Assembly: GCA_965214235.1 (NCBI GenBank)
Contig: CBDCBH010000003.1
Coordinates: 2,046,001-2,110,000, forward strand
DNA length: 64,000 nt
From: Ilyomonas sp965214235
Lineage (GTDB): Bacteria; Bacteroidota; Bacteroidia; Chitinophagales; Chitinophagaceae
Direction: 5' to 3'
Below are positions 43,818 to 56,000 of this stretch, one piece after another. Below the pieces are notes generated by a model. That model made no database searches. It saw nothing but the letters and a program-made list of their open reading frames with translations, and had not been told where the DNA came from. The position numbers were made by a program, and so were the translations under genes. Position 1 is the first letter of the stretch. Each line of letters starts with the position of its first letter.

Positions 43818-46800
43818 TTATTGTTTTTGTGCTTTTACAATTGAATTTTTATGATTTTCTGTTTTATACTGATAAGCTTTTACAGCTGTCCCGTTGACGC
43901 CAAACAACAAGGTGTTATTGATAGTAAGTACGCTTCTTACATCGCCCCATAGGTTAAAGCCGGATTGCCACTGCGGCACATATTCAAAACCGCCTTTGCC
44001 ATTCCCTTTTAATAAAACACCGTAGTTGGCATCGTACTTACCAAAGCGCAACCTTGCTTTATTGATGTTGCCGCAAAGCAGCAAATCTTCTATTCCATCC
44101 TTATTATAATCAAGCGGTGTAATGGTAAACACAGGCGATTCCTGTGCCTCTATGGGTAACGGTTTTTGTACAAATTTTCCATTGGCGCCCATTTCAAAAT
44201 AGGAAGTGCTTAAGCAATTGGCTGTTAAATGACCGGCATCTTTTAAGTCGTCTTTATCAAATATATCTGTTATGGTTTGATCGGCATAATCAGCATAATT
44301 GGTATATTTCGTACGCATGCTACTCATTTGGTCCAGCAATTCATCCCGCGTTACATAAGGATAGCTTTTGCCCTGAATGTAAAAACAAAGGATAGGGTCT
44401 ATCGAGCCGTTATTATCAAAGTCTTTGTAATACATTTCGGCAGGTTCTTTATCACTCACTTTGCATTGTGTATTTAAACCCAAATTACCAACAACCAAAT
44501 CAGGCTTGCCATTGCCGTTCATATCTTGTACCAATAGCTTATTCCACCAGCCTGAGTATGGTTTATCAAAATAAGCATTCGTTTTATTTTCCAGCTTGCC
44601 GTTTGCATTGATGAAAACAGATACCGGCATCCACTCGCCTGTTATTATTAAATCAGGTTTGTTATCGCCATTTATATCAACCCAGGCTGCATCCGTAATC
44701 ATACCTGCCTGTTGAAGTTGCGGTGCAATAGTTTGTATGGCATTCGTAAAGTGTCCTTTACCATCGTTCAGCAATAAAAAGCTTTGTGGCGTTTGCGGAT
44801 AGTTGCCAGGAATTACACGACTGCCAACAAACACATCAGGATGACCGTCGCCATTCACATCCGCTATGCGCACACAACTTTTGCTGGTAAGCATTTTAGG
44901 TAATGCATCTTTACTTTTTGTAAAATGTCCCTTGCCATCATTCAGGTACAAACGGTCTTGCAGCAAAGCATCTTCCGGTTCAAAATTATGGTAGCCGCCG
45001 CTGGCAACATACAAATCGGGAAAGCCATCACCATTCGCATCAAAAAAAGCAGCATCGGCATCTGCACTCATTTTATCGGCCTCCAAAGCAGGTTGCGCTA
45101 AAGCAGTGAATGCACCGCCTTTTTGTTGTATAAAAATGGCTCCTGCGGTGCCTGGCTCTCCGCCTGCAAATATATCTTCCAGTCCATCGCCGTTTACATC
45201 GCCTTTTATCATGCACGGGCCGGAAAATGAAATGGGATTGATCAGTAACGGCTGGCGTTTAAAATCGTTGATAGTATTCGCTGTTTCCTGAAATGCAACG
45301 GGCGATTTTATTTCAGTAAACAAAGTGTTCGCCGGTGTGTGTTGATCATGATATTCTGTTGCGTTTTTCTCTTCTATTGTAAGGATCTGGTTTGTTTTTA
45401 CTGCTTTTATTAATTGCCGTTTGCCGCTTAGCCAAACAACTTTTAACGAGTCAATCAGCACAGTATTTCCCATTCCAAAATGCAGGATAGGAGATACGGA
45501 AGATTGATAACCACGGGCAGGCATTTGTTCTTCGTATTGCACTGCACCTTTTGCATAAATATATACTTTTGTGCCAACGCCTTGTGTGTTTTTGCCATTT
45601 CCTTTCAAGTTAACCTGCAAATAATTGTGTGCATTTTTCGGAGCGATATTGTGATAAATAAAAGCCGGTTTGTTGATGTTATTGATGATCAGATCGAGTG
45701 CACCATCGTTATCTAAATCGGCATAGGCAGCGCCATTGCTATTGGATGCCTGGTTGAATCCCCAATCCTTAGTTACATTGCTAAAAGTGAGATTGCCATT
45801 GTTTTTGAAAAGATAATTGACAACATTACTGGATGGCATTTTTTGCACAAGGTCAAGTACATTTTGCCGGCGAATATTACCATTGTTGTTTTGAATATAA
45901 TCATTCATGTATTTTAAAAAATCCAGGTTGGTATAATCGCGTGTATAACCGTTGGTTACCAGCAAATCTTTCCATCCATCATTGTCGTAATCCGCTAACA
46001 GCGCAGCCCAGCTCCAGTCTGTGTTAGAAATACCTGCTAATTGTCCCATTTCGCTAAACGTACCGTTGCCATTGTTTATCTGGAGCATGTTGCGCATGTA
46101 TTGATAGTAAAATCCGCTTGCCAGCATCAGATCATATTTCTCATAATTATCCGGCGCCATCAGCATCTTCTGACGATGGTTATCTTCAGGCAACATATCT
46201 AAAGAAAGAATGTCGGGCATACCATCATTGTTCACATCAGCTACATCGTTGCCCATTCCAAAATGCGTGGTATGGCCTAAGGCTGTCTTTTTTACATCCG
46301 TAAACGTTCCGTTTTTATTATTTATGTACAGATAATCAGGAACCGTATAATCATCGCAAATATAAATATCAGGCCATCCGTCGTTATTTAAATCGGCGAT
46401 ACCGGCACTCAATCCATACGTTAAGGAAGAACTGCTGATGCCTGATGTTTTGGTAACATTTGTAAAAAAATTGTTGTCGTTTCTGTACAACTTAATACCA
46501 ATATATGGATCGGTTTGTTTTAGTTCCTCTGCTGTGCTCACAGCGTCTAAAACAGGTAACGAATTAGGGTTGTGATTTAATAATAGCATATCTACATCCC
46601 CATCGCGGTCGTAATCGAAAAAATAAGCCTGTGTACTGAATGATGAATCGGCAAGCCCGTATTTGGCAGCTTCTTCTTTAAAAGATGGTATGCCTTGCTT
46701 ATCATTACCCTGGTTGATAAACAATTGGTTTACCCGCTTATCAGCCGGCAGCTTACCCGAGTAACAAACGTAAATATCCAGCAAGCCATCACCGTTCACA

Positions 46801-47201
46801 TCAGCCATGGTTACCCCCGTTTTCCAGGGACCTGGTCTGCCGGCAACAGCTGCCTGGTTGGTAATGTCTTCAAACTGCATATTACCTTTGTTCAGGTACA
46901 ATTTGTTATCAACTATATTGCCCGAAAAATAAATATCCTGTAAGCCATCGCCGTTTACATCGCCTACGGCAACGCCGCCACCATTATAAAAATATTCATA
47001 CATCAAAACATTCATGTTCAGGTCTTCGGTTACCTGGTTGTTGAAATTGATGCCGGTTTGCGCAGCAGGCAATAATTCAAATACTGTAGCTTTTTTTGGT
47101 GAAGGTTTTTCTTCTCTCTTTTTTGTAGAACAGCTCATGAAATTGATAAATAAAAGCAATAACAGAAACAAGCGTAATGGCAAGTGAACACGGCGTTGCA
47201 A
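43818..47201 (-). CDS. FG-GAP/VCBS repeat lipoprotein with ASPIC/UnbV domain
   Basis: 1127 residues beginning with lipobox FINFMSCSTK. Calcium-type repeats DVNGDGLQDIY, DVNGDGLLDIYV, DYDRDGDVDML and many more make one or two seven-bladed beta-propellers (about 70-510 and 680-1100). Between them, around 545-630, is an ASPIC/UnbV domain: NYLQVNLKGNGKNTQGVGT and VWLSGKRQLIK. The human relative is CRTAC1. In Bacteroidota these proteins commonly share operons with SusC/SusD; surface binding of a ligand is likely. It follows susD after a terminator-like hairpin. Confidence 0.9.
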   Translation of the reverse strand: MQRRVHLPLRLFLLLLLFINFMSCSTKKREEKPSPKKATVFELLPAAQTGINFNNQVTEDLNMNVLMYEYFYNGGGVAVGDVNGDGLQDIYFSGNIVDNKLYLNKGNMQFEDITNQAAVAGRPGPWKTGVTMADVNGDGLLDIYVCYSGKLPADKRVNQLFINQGNDKQGIPSFKEEAAKYGLADSSFSTQAYFFDYDRDGDVDMLLLNHNPNSLPVLDAVSTAEELKQTDPYIGIKLYRNDNNFFTNVTKTSGISSSSLTYGLSAGIADLNNDGWPDIYICDDYTVPDYLYINNKNGTFTDVKKTALGHTTHFGMGNDVADVNNDGMPDILSLDMLPEDNHRQKMLMAPDNYEKYDLMLASGFYYQYMRNMLQINNGNGTFSEMGQLAGISNTDWSWAALLADYDNDGWKDLLVTNGYTRDYTNLDFLKYMNDYIQNNNGNIRRQNVLDLVQKMPSSNVVNYLFKNNGNLTFSNVTKDWGFNQASNSNGAAYADLDNDGALDLIINNINKPAFIYHNIAPKNAHNYLQVNLKGNGKNTQGVGTKVYIYAKGAVQYEEQMPARGYQSSVSPILHFGMGNTVLIDSLKVVWLSGKRQLIKAVKTNQILTIEEKNATEYHDQHTPANTLFTEIKSPVAFQETANTINDFKRQPLLINPISFSGPCMIKGDVNGDGLEDIFAGGEPGTAGAIFIQQKGGAFTALAQPALEADKMSADADAAFFDANGDGFPDLYVASGGYHNFEPEDALLQDRLYLNDGKGHFTKSKDALPKMLTSKSCVRIADVNGDGHPDVFVGSRVIPGNYPQTPQSFLLLNDGKGHFTNAIQTIAPQLQQAGMITDAAWVDINGDNKPDLIITGEWMPVSVFINANGKLENKTNAYFDKPYSGWWNKLLVQDMNGNGKPDLVVGNLGLNTQCKVSDKEPAEMYYKDFDNNGSIDPILCFYIQGKSYPYVTRDELLDQMSSMRTKYTNYADYADQTITDIFDKDDLKDAGHLTANCLSTSYFEMGANGKFVQKPLPIEAQESPVFTITPLDYNKDGIEDLLLCGNINKARLRFGKYDANYGVLLKGNGKGGFEYVPQWQSGFNLWGDVRSVLTINNTLLFGVNGTAVKAYQYKTENHKNSIVKAQKQ

Positions 47202-47236
47202 GAGAAAATTATTAGAATGGAAAGATATATAAACTT

Positions 47237-47270
47237 AAAATCAATGCCGGTAGTTACCGGCATTGATTTT
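47237..47270. terminator. Hairpin between susD and the FG-GAP gene
   Basis: Perfect 14-bp stem aaaatcaatgccgg/ccggcattgatttt with a 6-base loop, AT-rich on both sides. It could terminate or attenuate transcription after susD on the minus strand. Confidence 0.6.
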
Positions 47271-47304
47271 AAAAATTAGCTCAAAACAAAAAGCTTAAAT
47301 AATT

Positions 47305-49188
47305 CTATTGGTATCCTGGATTTTGAATGAGTTTGCTGTTCCTGTTAATTTCATCCCTGCTGATAGGTCTGAAATACATTTTATCTATCCATGTTCTGTT
47401 TTCCAAAGAATTGTCAATGAAAGTTACATAGTTGTATTTGTAGGCAGTCTCATCATGGTGGTAAGGAACGGGAGCCGTTGCACCGGGCTTCAAAACTCCT
47501 GTAACATTGATAAACTCAAGCTTTCGCCCTAACGTTTCTGTAGCTATCATCCACCGGCGCGCATCATGGTATCTCTGTTCTTCAAATGCCATTTCTACTC
47601 TTCTTTCATTTCGGTATTCTTGCTTTAAAGCATCGCCCGATGATATAACTGCAGGCATCCCTGCGCGGAACCTGATTTTGTTTAACCATGTTGTTGCTAC
47701 ATCTTCCTGTCCTAATTCAATAGAGGCTTCCACATAATTAAGCACGGCCTCTGTATAGCGGAAGAACGGATAAGGTATATACTGGCGTGTGTTGTTATCT
47801 ACAACATTTGGATCGAGATCTATAAATTTACGCATGTAATAACCTGACCAGGAAGCGTTCCAGTTTTCAATGGTGCTTTGCCTTGTGTCCAAACCCGCTA
47901 ACAGGTTGCCGGGAGTGGACTCATAAGAACCAGACTGGATTTGATTTGCCGGATCTACGTTTCCTGAAATTTTATCCCGCGGCTTCCATGTTGCGCCATC
48001 ATACAAGACAGTTGCGTATAAACGGGGATCTCTATTGTTGAACGGCGCGGCTGCTTCAGTTGGATTTGTCCAGTCAAATTTAGTTCCGTCCATCATTTCA
48101 TAATCATCCACTAACTCTTGAATTGGCACGTTGCCAGCCCAGTTATGATAACCGTTCGGTCCGTTGTCCAATCCTACCGAAGTACCGTCTGTGCCAGGGC
48201 CTCCAATATATAAATCTGAAGAAAACTGTCGCATGAACAGCAATTCGCTGGAGGCAGCGGCATCTATGCCCGGGGCTTTGCTGGCACCTCCCATAGCCAT
48301 AGACACATAAGCCTGCGTACCGGCAGCAGATGACAAGGGTGCGGTTAAATTAAGCATGTAGCCGCTTCCTAAATCCAATACAGCTTTTGCTGCTGCCTGT
48401 GCTGCCATCCATCTTGCATTGCGATCACCGCTTACATAACCCAACAATTCCGGATTTGCAAATGCGGCTATGGTGGCAGATTTTACTTTCGCAGTCGGAA
48501 TATCATGCAAATCGGACGCTGCATAAAGTAAGACTCTAGATTTTAAAGCCAATGCCGACAATTGGGTTGCTCTTCCAGATGCGAGGGTTCTGCCAGTAAG
48601 TAATAAGGCTGCGCTATCGCAATCGCTAACAATGAAGTTTACACATTCTTCATAGGTGTTTCTCGTTACAGAGTAATCCTGGTTTAAACCATACGAATGA
48701 TTAACTAAGGGTACTGCTCCGTAATAACGAACCAGTTGCTGGTAATAATAACCTCGTAAAAAGTGGGCTTCTCCCTGCAGTCTTAGATTTAAAGCAGTAT
48801 CGTTAAAAGTAGCTGTTTTTAAATTCTCCAAAGAAATATTGCAGGAACGGATATAGTTGTACATATTGCCCCATTCGTAGGTATTATCTACCCATCCAAG
48901 ATTAGATGGTGTCAAAGTGCCTTCGTTGATGGTATTAATTCCTCTTCCCGGATGCACAAATACAGCTTCGTCGCTTAAAGAAGCCAGTTGCTGCTCATCC
49001 CAGCCACCATTGCCCAAACCGTTGTAAATATTGGTTACGAAGGCCTCGGATAGTGATCCATCAGTCCAAGTAACCACTGATGAAATAGATGTTAGTGGCG
49101 TGGTGTTTAAGAAATCCTTTTTACACGAACCCATTAAAAATAAAAGGATGGCAAAAGCAAATAGTTTATTAATTGTTATCTTTCTCAT
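47305..49188 (-). CDS. SusD/RagB-family nutrient-binding lipoprotein
   Basis: 627 residues with lipobox FLMGSCKKD and DFLNTTPLTSIS, the SusD start pattern. The family's features follow: AHFLRGYYYQQLVRYYGAVP (TPR-like helix pair), PYPFFRYTEAVLNYVEASIE and, near the end, IRFRAGMP, RNERRVEMAFEEQRYHDARR and the closing FRPISRDEINRN. It binds the substrate at the cell surface and lids the SusC channel. It starts 9 bases after the SusC gene. The substrate is not visible in the sequence. Confidence 0.95.
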   Translation of the reverse strand: MRKITINKLFAFAILLFLMGSCKKDFLNTTPLTSISSVVTWTDGSLSEAFVTNIYNGLGNGGWDEQQLASLSDEAVFVHPGRGINTINEGTLTPSNLGWVDNTYEWGNMYNYIRSCNISLENLKTATFNDTALNLRLQGEAHFLRGYYYQQLVRYYGAVPLVNHSYGLNQDYSVTRNTYEECVNFIVSDCDSAALLLTGRTLASGRATQLSALALKSRVLLYAASDLHDIPTAKVKSATIAAFANPELLGYVSGDRNARWMAAQAAAKAVLDLGSGYMLNLTAPLSSAAGTQAYVSMAMGGASKAPGIDAAASSELLFMRQFSSDLYIGGPGTDGTSVGLDNGPNGYHNWAGNVPIQELVDDYEMMDGTKFDWTNPTEAAAPFNNRDPRLYATVLYDGATWKPRDKISGNVDPANQIQSGSYESTPGNLLAGLDTRQSTIENWNASWSGYYMRKFIDLDPNVVDNNTRQYIPYPFFRYTEAVLNYVEASIELGQEDVATTWLNKIRFRAGMPAVISSGDALKQEYRNERRVEMAFEEQRYHDARRWMIATETLGRKLEFINVTGVLKPGATAPVPYHHDETAYKYNYVTFIDNSLENRTWIDKMYFRPISRDEINRNSKLIQNPGYQ

Positions 49189-49197
49189 TTTTAATTT

Positions 49198-52100
49198 TTA
49201 AAAGGTTACTCTAACACCTGCATTCAATATTCTTGACTGAGGATAATATTGGCCATTGCCTGTTGTTGCTTCCGGATCATATATTTTCATCTTATCCCAG
49301 GTGGCAAGATTGAGCGCGTTAACATAAACACGGAATCCATGAATGCCAGCTCTCACTCCTAGTTTTTCAGGTATATTATATCCTATTTCTACGTTTTTCA
49401 AACGCAGGTAATCGCTGCTTCTTAAGTAGTAAGTGTTGCCGCCGGAAAAATAAGTATTGCCTCTGTTTGAGATGCGTGGATCTACACTGCTTGGATGATC
49501 AATTGTCCACTGATGATCGTAACTATATTGGAGATAGTTACCAATATCACCCGATTCTGTTCCAATGTAAAGCAAACCGCCAGTGGCACCTTGAAAGAGA
49601 ATAGATAGATCAAATGCTTTGTAAGCAAAATTGAAATTCACTCCGCCAGTAAAAGTAGGCTCATTGGTTTTATCCAATCTAATCTGATCATTACCATCTA
49701 TTTTCCCATCATGATTGATGTCTTTATACTTCATATCACCTGGTTTGAGGGCGGGTGTAACTCCTGAGTAATCAATTTTGTTTTTGTCGATATCTGCCTG
49801 GTCTTTGAACACACCATCATACTCATAAGTAAGAAATGCACCGCCACCACCACTGCTGAACGGATGCCCTGTGGCCAATTGCCATTTCGGCGCTCCGGGT
49901 GGTTCATCCTGGAACAGAATTTTGTTTTTTGCATAGCCACCATTTACACTTACTGAAAACCTGAAATCCCGTGCACTAGTATTATAACTCACAGAGAAAT
50001 CGTATCCTTTATTTTCAGACTTACCAATGTTTGTAGGAGGTAGCAGATTGGAAATACCTGAAGTTTGCGGTGTAGAGCCTGACTTTTGCCATAAGATATG
50101 ATCGCGTTTGTTATAGAAATAATCAAACTCGAAGTTGATACTATTATGCAGTAAACTGCCTTCTATACCTACATCAGAATTTTTAGCTACTTCCCAGGTA
50201 AAGTCGGGATTTGGAACTACTTGTTCGTATAAAGTTTTGTAAGCCGAATTGTTGATGGTATAGTTGCTAAATCCGTAAGTGGACAGGAATTGGTATTCTT
50301 GTAGCACATTGTTGTAATATACCTGGTCGTTTCCTAATTTGCCATAAGAAGCGCGCAGTTTTAAAGAGTTGATGAACTTGATATTGTTCTTAAAAAAACC
50401 TTCTTCGGAAATACGCCATCCGGCAAGGATGCCTGGAAAAAATCCAAACTGGTGCCCTTTTGGAAACAAGTAGGAACCATCATCGCGCCATAAAAATTCG
50501 GCAAGGTATTTTTCTTTGTAATTATAAGCCGCTCTTCCAAAGTAGCTTAGTCTCGCGCGGTTATAGCCTGTACCATTTACTTGTTGACCCAATGTACCAC
50601 CTGCAAACAACTGAGACAAAGCAGGCGAAATAAAGTTGGTGCGGTAGGCGCTAAAATTATCTTCCTTATCTGTTTCTTTGGTTACGGCAGCCATTAAAGC
50701 AATGGTATGAGACCCGATTTTTTTATCATAATTGATAAAAGCCGAGGTTAAGAGATTCAGGAAATTATCGTCTGCTTGTCCAAGCTGTGGACTTGTAAAT
50801 GTGGAACGCAGATTCCTGGTAAGAACAGGCGTTTTGCCATCGGCTTCATAAGTGCTATGATCCCAAAAATACAGATACCAGGGTATTTGCCAATTTTTTG
50901 TGCGTTGAATTTCTTTATCAACAGTAGCTGTTCCTGTTACCTTCAATCCATCTACACCGGGTATTAGAAACTCAACTCTTCCGTTTACCTGAAAGTAATC
51001 TCTTCTATCATCATCATAACCGGTTTGACTGGTGGCAATCACTATCGGATTTTGTCCATTTTCAATATCCGGTCCAGGCAATCCGTTTGGCCATACTTCA
51101 GGGTCTGTAGGTCTGCCTCGCATTAACATTCTGAATATAGAACCAGCACTTTGTGTAGGAAAATGGCGATATTCTTCCCGGGCTGTTAAGTCTATGCTTG
51201 TTCTGATGTACTTATTTACATTCGCGTCTAAATTGATGCGCATATCATATTGCTTATAACCAGTTGCAGAATTTTTATAATAACCGTCCTGGTTTTCATA
51301 GCCTAAAGAGGCGAGGTACTTTACATTTTCAGAACCGCCACGCAATTGTAAAGAATGCTGTTCCTGCGGCGACCATGTTTTCAAAGTTGTTTTAAACCAG
51401 TCTGTATTGGGATGTCCCCAGGGGTCACTTCCATCTTTATATTTTTGTACATCAGATGGTTGAAAGGGGGCACGTACAACATTGCCGCCCTGCGTGGTAT
51501 AGCTTCCTGTTGCATTAAAAGCAGCTTCAGCAGCCGCCCATTCAGCAGATGGTACACCATCAAATATGGTGGTCTCATTATTCATCTGCGTATATTCCAC
51601 AGCGTTTGCCATTTTTGGAACCCGTGTTGGCTGCGCCCATCCATGATTGAAGTTATAAGACAGTTGCGGCTTGCCGGCCTTGCCACGTTTGGTAGTTACC
51701 AGGATAACACCGTTGGCTGCTCTTGCTCCGTAGATAGCCGAAGAAGCATCCTTTAATACAGACATGCTTTCTATATCTGCCGGGTTAAGGCGCTCAAGGC
51801 CACCGGCTACATCAGGCACACCATCCACTACAATCAGTGCCGACGTGTTACCAAAGGTGTTCGTGCCGCGTATGCGTATGTTAGAACCGTCATAACCTGG
51901 CTCGCCTGATGATTGAACAGCGCTGATGCCGGGCAAACGGCCTACCAGCGAATTTGATAAATTTACAGTTGGTGTTTTTTCAAGTTCCGAACCTTTTACC
52001 GTAGATACAGCGCCCGTTACTGTTACTTTTCTTTGGGCTCCATAACCCACCACTACCACTTCATTCAATTTATTGGCTTCACCTGCTTTCAGCGTAACAT

Positions 52101-52371
52101 TAATAGTAGATTGATTGCCCACAGTTAATTCCTGAGAATCGTAGCCTATGGCGGAAAACTGGAGCACCGATTTACTGTCCGGAACTTTAATTAAAAACTC
52201 TCCGTTTTCATCGGTTGTTGTTCCATTATGAGTGTCTTTTACAAGGACGGTAATGTGCGGAACGGGCTCCGCTTTTTCGTTGGTTACTCTGCCTCTCACA
52301 GAAACAGATTGCGCATAAAGTGTGGAAGTAATGAAAAGCGTTACTAATAGCAGTATAAAAATGTTCTTCAT
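49198..52371 (-). CDS. SusC/RagA-family TonB-dependent outer-membrane channel
   Basis: 1057 residues: signal peptide to LYAQ, a carboxypeptidase-regulatory-like domain (about 23-100) with GRVTNEKAEPVPHITV, the TonB-contacting linker NEVVVVGYGAQRKVTVTGAV, a plug (about 115-230; RIRGTNTFGN, LKDASSAIYGARAANGVIL), and a 22-strand barrel closing in ILNAGVRVTF. It carries substrate across the outer membrane with the SusD lid. A divergent regulator gene stands 655 bp upstream, the usual control pairing. No sigma/anti-sigma-interacting extension is present, which matches control by the hybrid sensor instead. Confidence 0.96.
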   Translation of the reverse strand: MKNIFILLLVTLFITSTLYAQSVSVRGRVTNEKAEPVPHITVLVKDTHNGTTTDENGEFLIKVPDSKSVLQFSAIGYDSQELTVGNQSTINVTLKAGEANKLNEVVVVGYGAQRKVTVTGAVSTVKGSELEKTPTVNLSNSLVGRLPGISAVQSSGEPGYDGSNIRIRGTNTFGNTSALIVVDGVPDVAGGLERLNPADIESMSVLKDASSAIYGARAANGVILVTTKRGKAGKPQLSYNFNHGWAQPTRVPKMANAVEYTQMNNETTIFDGVPSAEWAAAEAAFNATGSYTTQGGNVVRAPFQPSDVQKYKDGSDPWGHPNTDWFKTTLKTWSPQEQHSLQLRGGSENVKYLASLGYENQDGYYKNSATGYKQYDMRINLDANVNKYIRTSIDLTAREEYRHFPTQSAGSIFRMLMRGRPTDPEVWPNGLPGPDIENGQNPIVIATSQTGYDDDRRDYFQVNGRVEFLIPGVDGLKVTGTATVDKEIQRTKNWQIPWYLYFWDHSTYEADGKTPVLTRNLRSTFTSPQLGQADDNFLNLLTSAFINYDKKIGSHTIALMAAVTKETDKEDNFSAYRTNFISPALSQLFAGGTLGQQVNGTGYNRARLSYFGRAAYNYKEKYLAEFLWRDDGSYLFPKGHQFGFFPGILAGWRISEEGFFKNNIKFINSLKLRASYGKLGNDQVYYNNVLQEYQFLSTYGFSNYTINNSAYKTLYEQVVPNPDFTWEVAKNSDVGIEGSLLHNSINFEFDYFYNKRDHILWQKSGSTPQTSGISNLLPPTNIGKSENKGYDFSVSYNTSARDFRFSVSVNGGYAKNKILFQDEPPGAPKWQLATGHPFSSGGGGAFLTYEYDGVFKDQADIDKNKIDYSGVTPALKPGDMKYKDINHDGKIDGNDQIRLDKTNEPTFTGGVNFNFAYKAFDLSILFQGATGGLLYIGTESGDIGNYLQYSYDHQWTIDHPSSVDPRISNRGNTYFSGGNTYYLRSSDYLRLKNVEIGYNIPEKLGVRAGIHGFRVYVNALNLATWDKMKIYDPEATTGNGQYYPQSRILNAGVRVTF

Positions 52372-53026
52372 ATTGGCTTGATGTTATCATTAGAAATGGT
52401 TGGATTACTTTGCCTGAAGGCAAAGGAAATTTCAACAGTTAGAAAATCATACATTCAGGTGGTCGTATGAAAAGTCAGGTTTGGCAAATTGTACAGTACA
52501 TTTTTTTCATGTGGTTTTGTTTTTGGAGTTAATAAATACAGCAAGCATTTACATTAGTATAAGCAATTATTGAAGAGGCTTTAAAAGTATCTTTATGAAT
52601 TGTTCAAAAAGATATTTTTAAGTGTTTATTCGCAAGCAATCTTAATCTCTCTCTTCAAACTTACTTTTTAAAATTGCTCAAACCGAGAGATTCATTAGGG
52701 CAAATCTCACTTTAAATTATATTATAAGGTAGCTAAATCGTACATGATTTTTGACCTGTGGTACATTTGTAGGATTGTTATTTCAGAATTGCTGTAAAAA
52801 CAAACCCTTTAAAAAAGGTTGAGAAAGAGAAACATAACTGAAAAAATTCCAACTCAATTTAAGATTATTAATATCGGTTAAATAGCTCAAAGTGGATAAA
52901 GTATCAATTTGAATTATCACTTATTTTCTTACTTTTATTTTTTAAACGATTGTTCTTAGTCGTATTTGCCTTGTTATTATTTCTGAAAACACATAGAGAT
53001 TCCAATTCATTTAAAAAGAAAATTGC
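52372..53026. promoter_or_regulatory. Divergent control region between susC and the hybrid sensor
   Basis: 655 bp without a gene, very AT-rich. The promoters for susC (leftward) and for the sensor (rightward) and the sensor's binding site should lie here. I cannot pick out boxes or direct repeats with confidence. Confidence 0.45.
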
Positions 53027-56000
53027 TTGAAACTTTCTTTTCTTTTCTTATTTGCTGCTTCAATAGTTATTGCCGATAATGGTTTATGCCAACCCAGTTC
53101 TTATATATTCAGATACCTGACTGTTGATGCTGGCTTGTCGCATACTGATGCAAATGATATTGCCCAGGACGAAGAAGGTTATATTTGGATTGCAACTTAC
53201 TTCGGACTTGACAGGTACGATGGTTACTCAATTAAGAAGTATTACAATAGCAGTTTGCCTGCACAAAATGCATTTCGAAATCGCATTACAAGCATTTATC
53301 CTGATAAATCCGGTATTATTTGGCTTATCACTGAAGATGGCTTGGAAAGCTTTGATACACACACCGAACAATATATCTGCTATAAAAATGATGGCCAGCA
53401 AAGCAATCCCCGTTTTGAAAAAATTTGTAAGCCGGCCGGAAATTATATTTATGGAATCGCAAATGGTCAGCTTACGTTATATTCAATTGAGAATCATAAC
53501 ATCAGGCAAGAAAATCTACCCTTGCCGGGCCATGTTGAATTTCGGTACATAACATCTAATGCAAAGGGGGCAATTTATATAGCAAGCAATAAAGGTGTTT
53601 GGATGGCAGACAAAAGCAAAAAACTTAAAAAAATAACCATAGACGGGATTAATGAAGATAGTATTTCAACGGTTTATTTTGATAACTCGGGTAATCTGTT
53701 GATAGCAAGTGGCAAGAATCTTTTTAAAGCAAAAACAAATGTAAAGCCGGCGAATGGAACAAGTAATGAAAATTGGGTTATTGACAGGAAATTTACTTAT
53801 GGTGATAATCGTACTGTTATAAAAAACATTGTACAGCAAGGTAAATCAGATTATTGGATCAACACTGGCAATGCTTTGGTAAGACTGGATAATAATCTTA
53901 ACTATATACAATCTATAGATAACACCAGCTCGTTACACAGCTTAAATTCAACCTCACTCAGCAAAATTTTTATTGACCGTTCTGAGTGCCTGTGGGTATG
54001 CACTTTTGGCGGCGGAGTAAATTATTGCGACCTTAATCAAAAACGATTTTATACTCTTCAGCACAATCCGGAAGTGCCAAATTCGTTAAGCGGCAATCAT
54101 ATACGATCTGTTTTTGAAGACGGCGAAAACCTTTGGATTGGTACGACTGCAAACGGATTGAATCTATTGAACACAAAAACACAGGTTTTTAGCTTTTATA
54201 ATACATACAATTCGCCTGTACGCTTAAAAAACGATGTAATCACAGCTCTGACATTGGACAATGAAAGAAACTTATGGATAGGCAGTGCTGCCGGTATTGA
54301 AATTTTGAAACCTGACAGGAGAGAGTTGTGGAAGCCGTTGGGATATGATTCGTTTCCAAAGTATATAATGGATATTCTGGTAAAAGACTGTTTTGGAAAT
54401 ATCTGGTTTGGCAATCACATCAACCGGTCTGGTGTAATATGGAAAGATGATAAGAATCACTTTCATGTAAAATATTATGGAGAAGGCTTTTTTATTCTCG
54501 CTGATAAAAAGAAGCCCCAATTGTTTATTTCCAGTACGCATGGGTTGCAACGGGCAATTTTTGATAGTAAAGGAAACATCGTTCAAACCTTCAGATATGA
54601 AGCGTCTTCCGGTTCCAACTCATTAAGCTCTAACTATACATATCCCATTTGCCAGCAAAACGACAGCACTTATTGGATTGGTACCATTGGCGGCGGCTTG
54701 AATTGCCTTACGCTGCAACAAAAAAACAATTCATACCGTATTCAATCTTACAGTGAAAAATACGGAATTTTCAAGGACGTGGAGAGCCTTGAAATAGACA
54801 ACGAAGGAAACCTCTGGATGGGAGGAAACGGACTGGAATGCTTTAACCCTGTAACGGGAAAATTGGTCAGATACATAAAGGATGATGGTCTGCAGGGGAA
54901 TAGCTTTAAAGTGGCGGACTCTTACAAAGGAGCAGATGGCAGATTGTATTTTGGAGGCATAAATGGTCTTAATTATTTTTATCCTGCCCAAATTCAAAAA
55001 AACAGCATTCCTGCAAAGCCAGCCATCACGGGCTTTCGCATCAACAATCAAAAATCAAATAATATAGATTCGGCAACCGCTGACTTATCAATAAACCGAA
55101 AAACAGAGTATTCTAAAAATCTTACACTTAATTACTTAGATAACAATTTTGTCATCTTTTTTTCTTCCATGCACTATGCAAATCCGGTAAAGTGCAGGTA
55201 TCGCTATAAATTAATAGATTTTGATAAAGTCTGGAAGTATACAGATGGAACAAATCCGAGTGTTACTTATAATAATCTTGATTATAAAAGTTACCGGTTT
55301 ATTGTTGAAGCTACAAACAATGATGGAGTCTGGAGCGGGGGTGCTGCTCAAATATTTGTTACCATTACTCCCCCCTGGTGGAAATCGGTTGCATCTAAAA
55401 TTGTCTATCTTCTATTAACTATATCAGGGTTGTTAGGTATTTACTTTTATCAGGCAAGATGGCATCGCCTGAAAAGGGAAATAGCAGTACGCGAGATTAA
55501 CGAAAAAAAGAAAGAAGAAATACATAAACACAAAGAAGAGTTGTATCAACAGCAACTGATGTTTTTTACCAACGTTTCTCATGAATTTCGTACGCCGCTG
55601 ACATTAATCCTGGGGCCCTTACAAAACCTGATAAAAGAAAACCAGGACACAAAAACAGATAGCTCATATCAGTTGATGCTTAAAAATGGCAAACGGCTCA
55701 CCAATCTCATTAGCGAATTGATGAATTTTAAAAAGGTTACTGATAGCGTCATTACATTACAGGTACAGCCGGTGGCGGTACAGCAATTTTGCAAAGACCT
55801 GTCATTGGAATTTCAGACACTTGCTGCCAGCAAAGACATTTCTTTTAAATTAATTGACAATACAAGCCAGAAATCAGTTGGATTGTTCGATGTCCAGATT
55901 CTTGAAAAAATTCTTTTTAACCTGCTGATTAATTCATTTAAATATACCAATGTTGGCGGGCAGATTTCCCTGCAAATCTTTTTTGATTTGGAAAATTTCA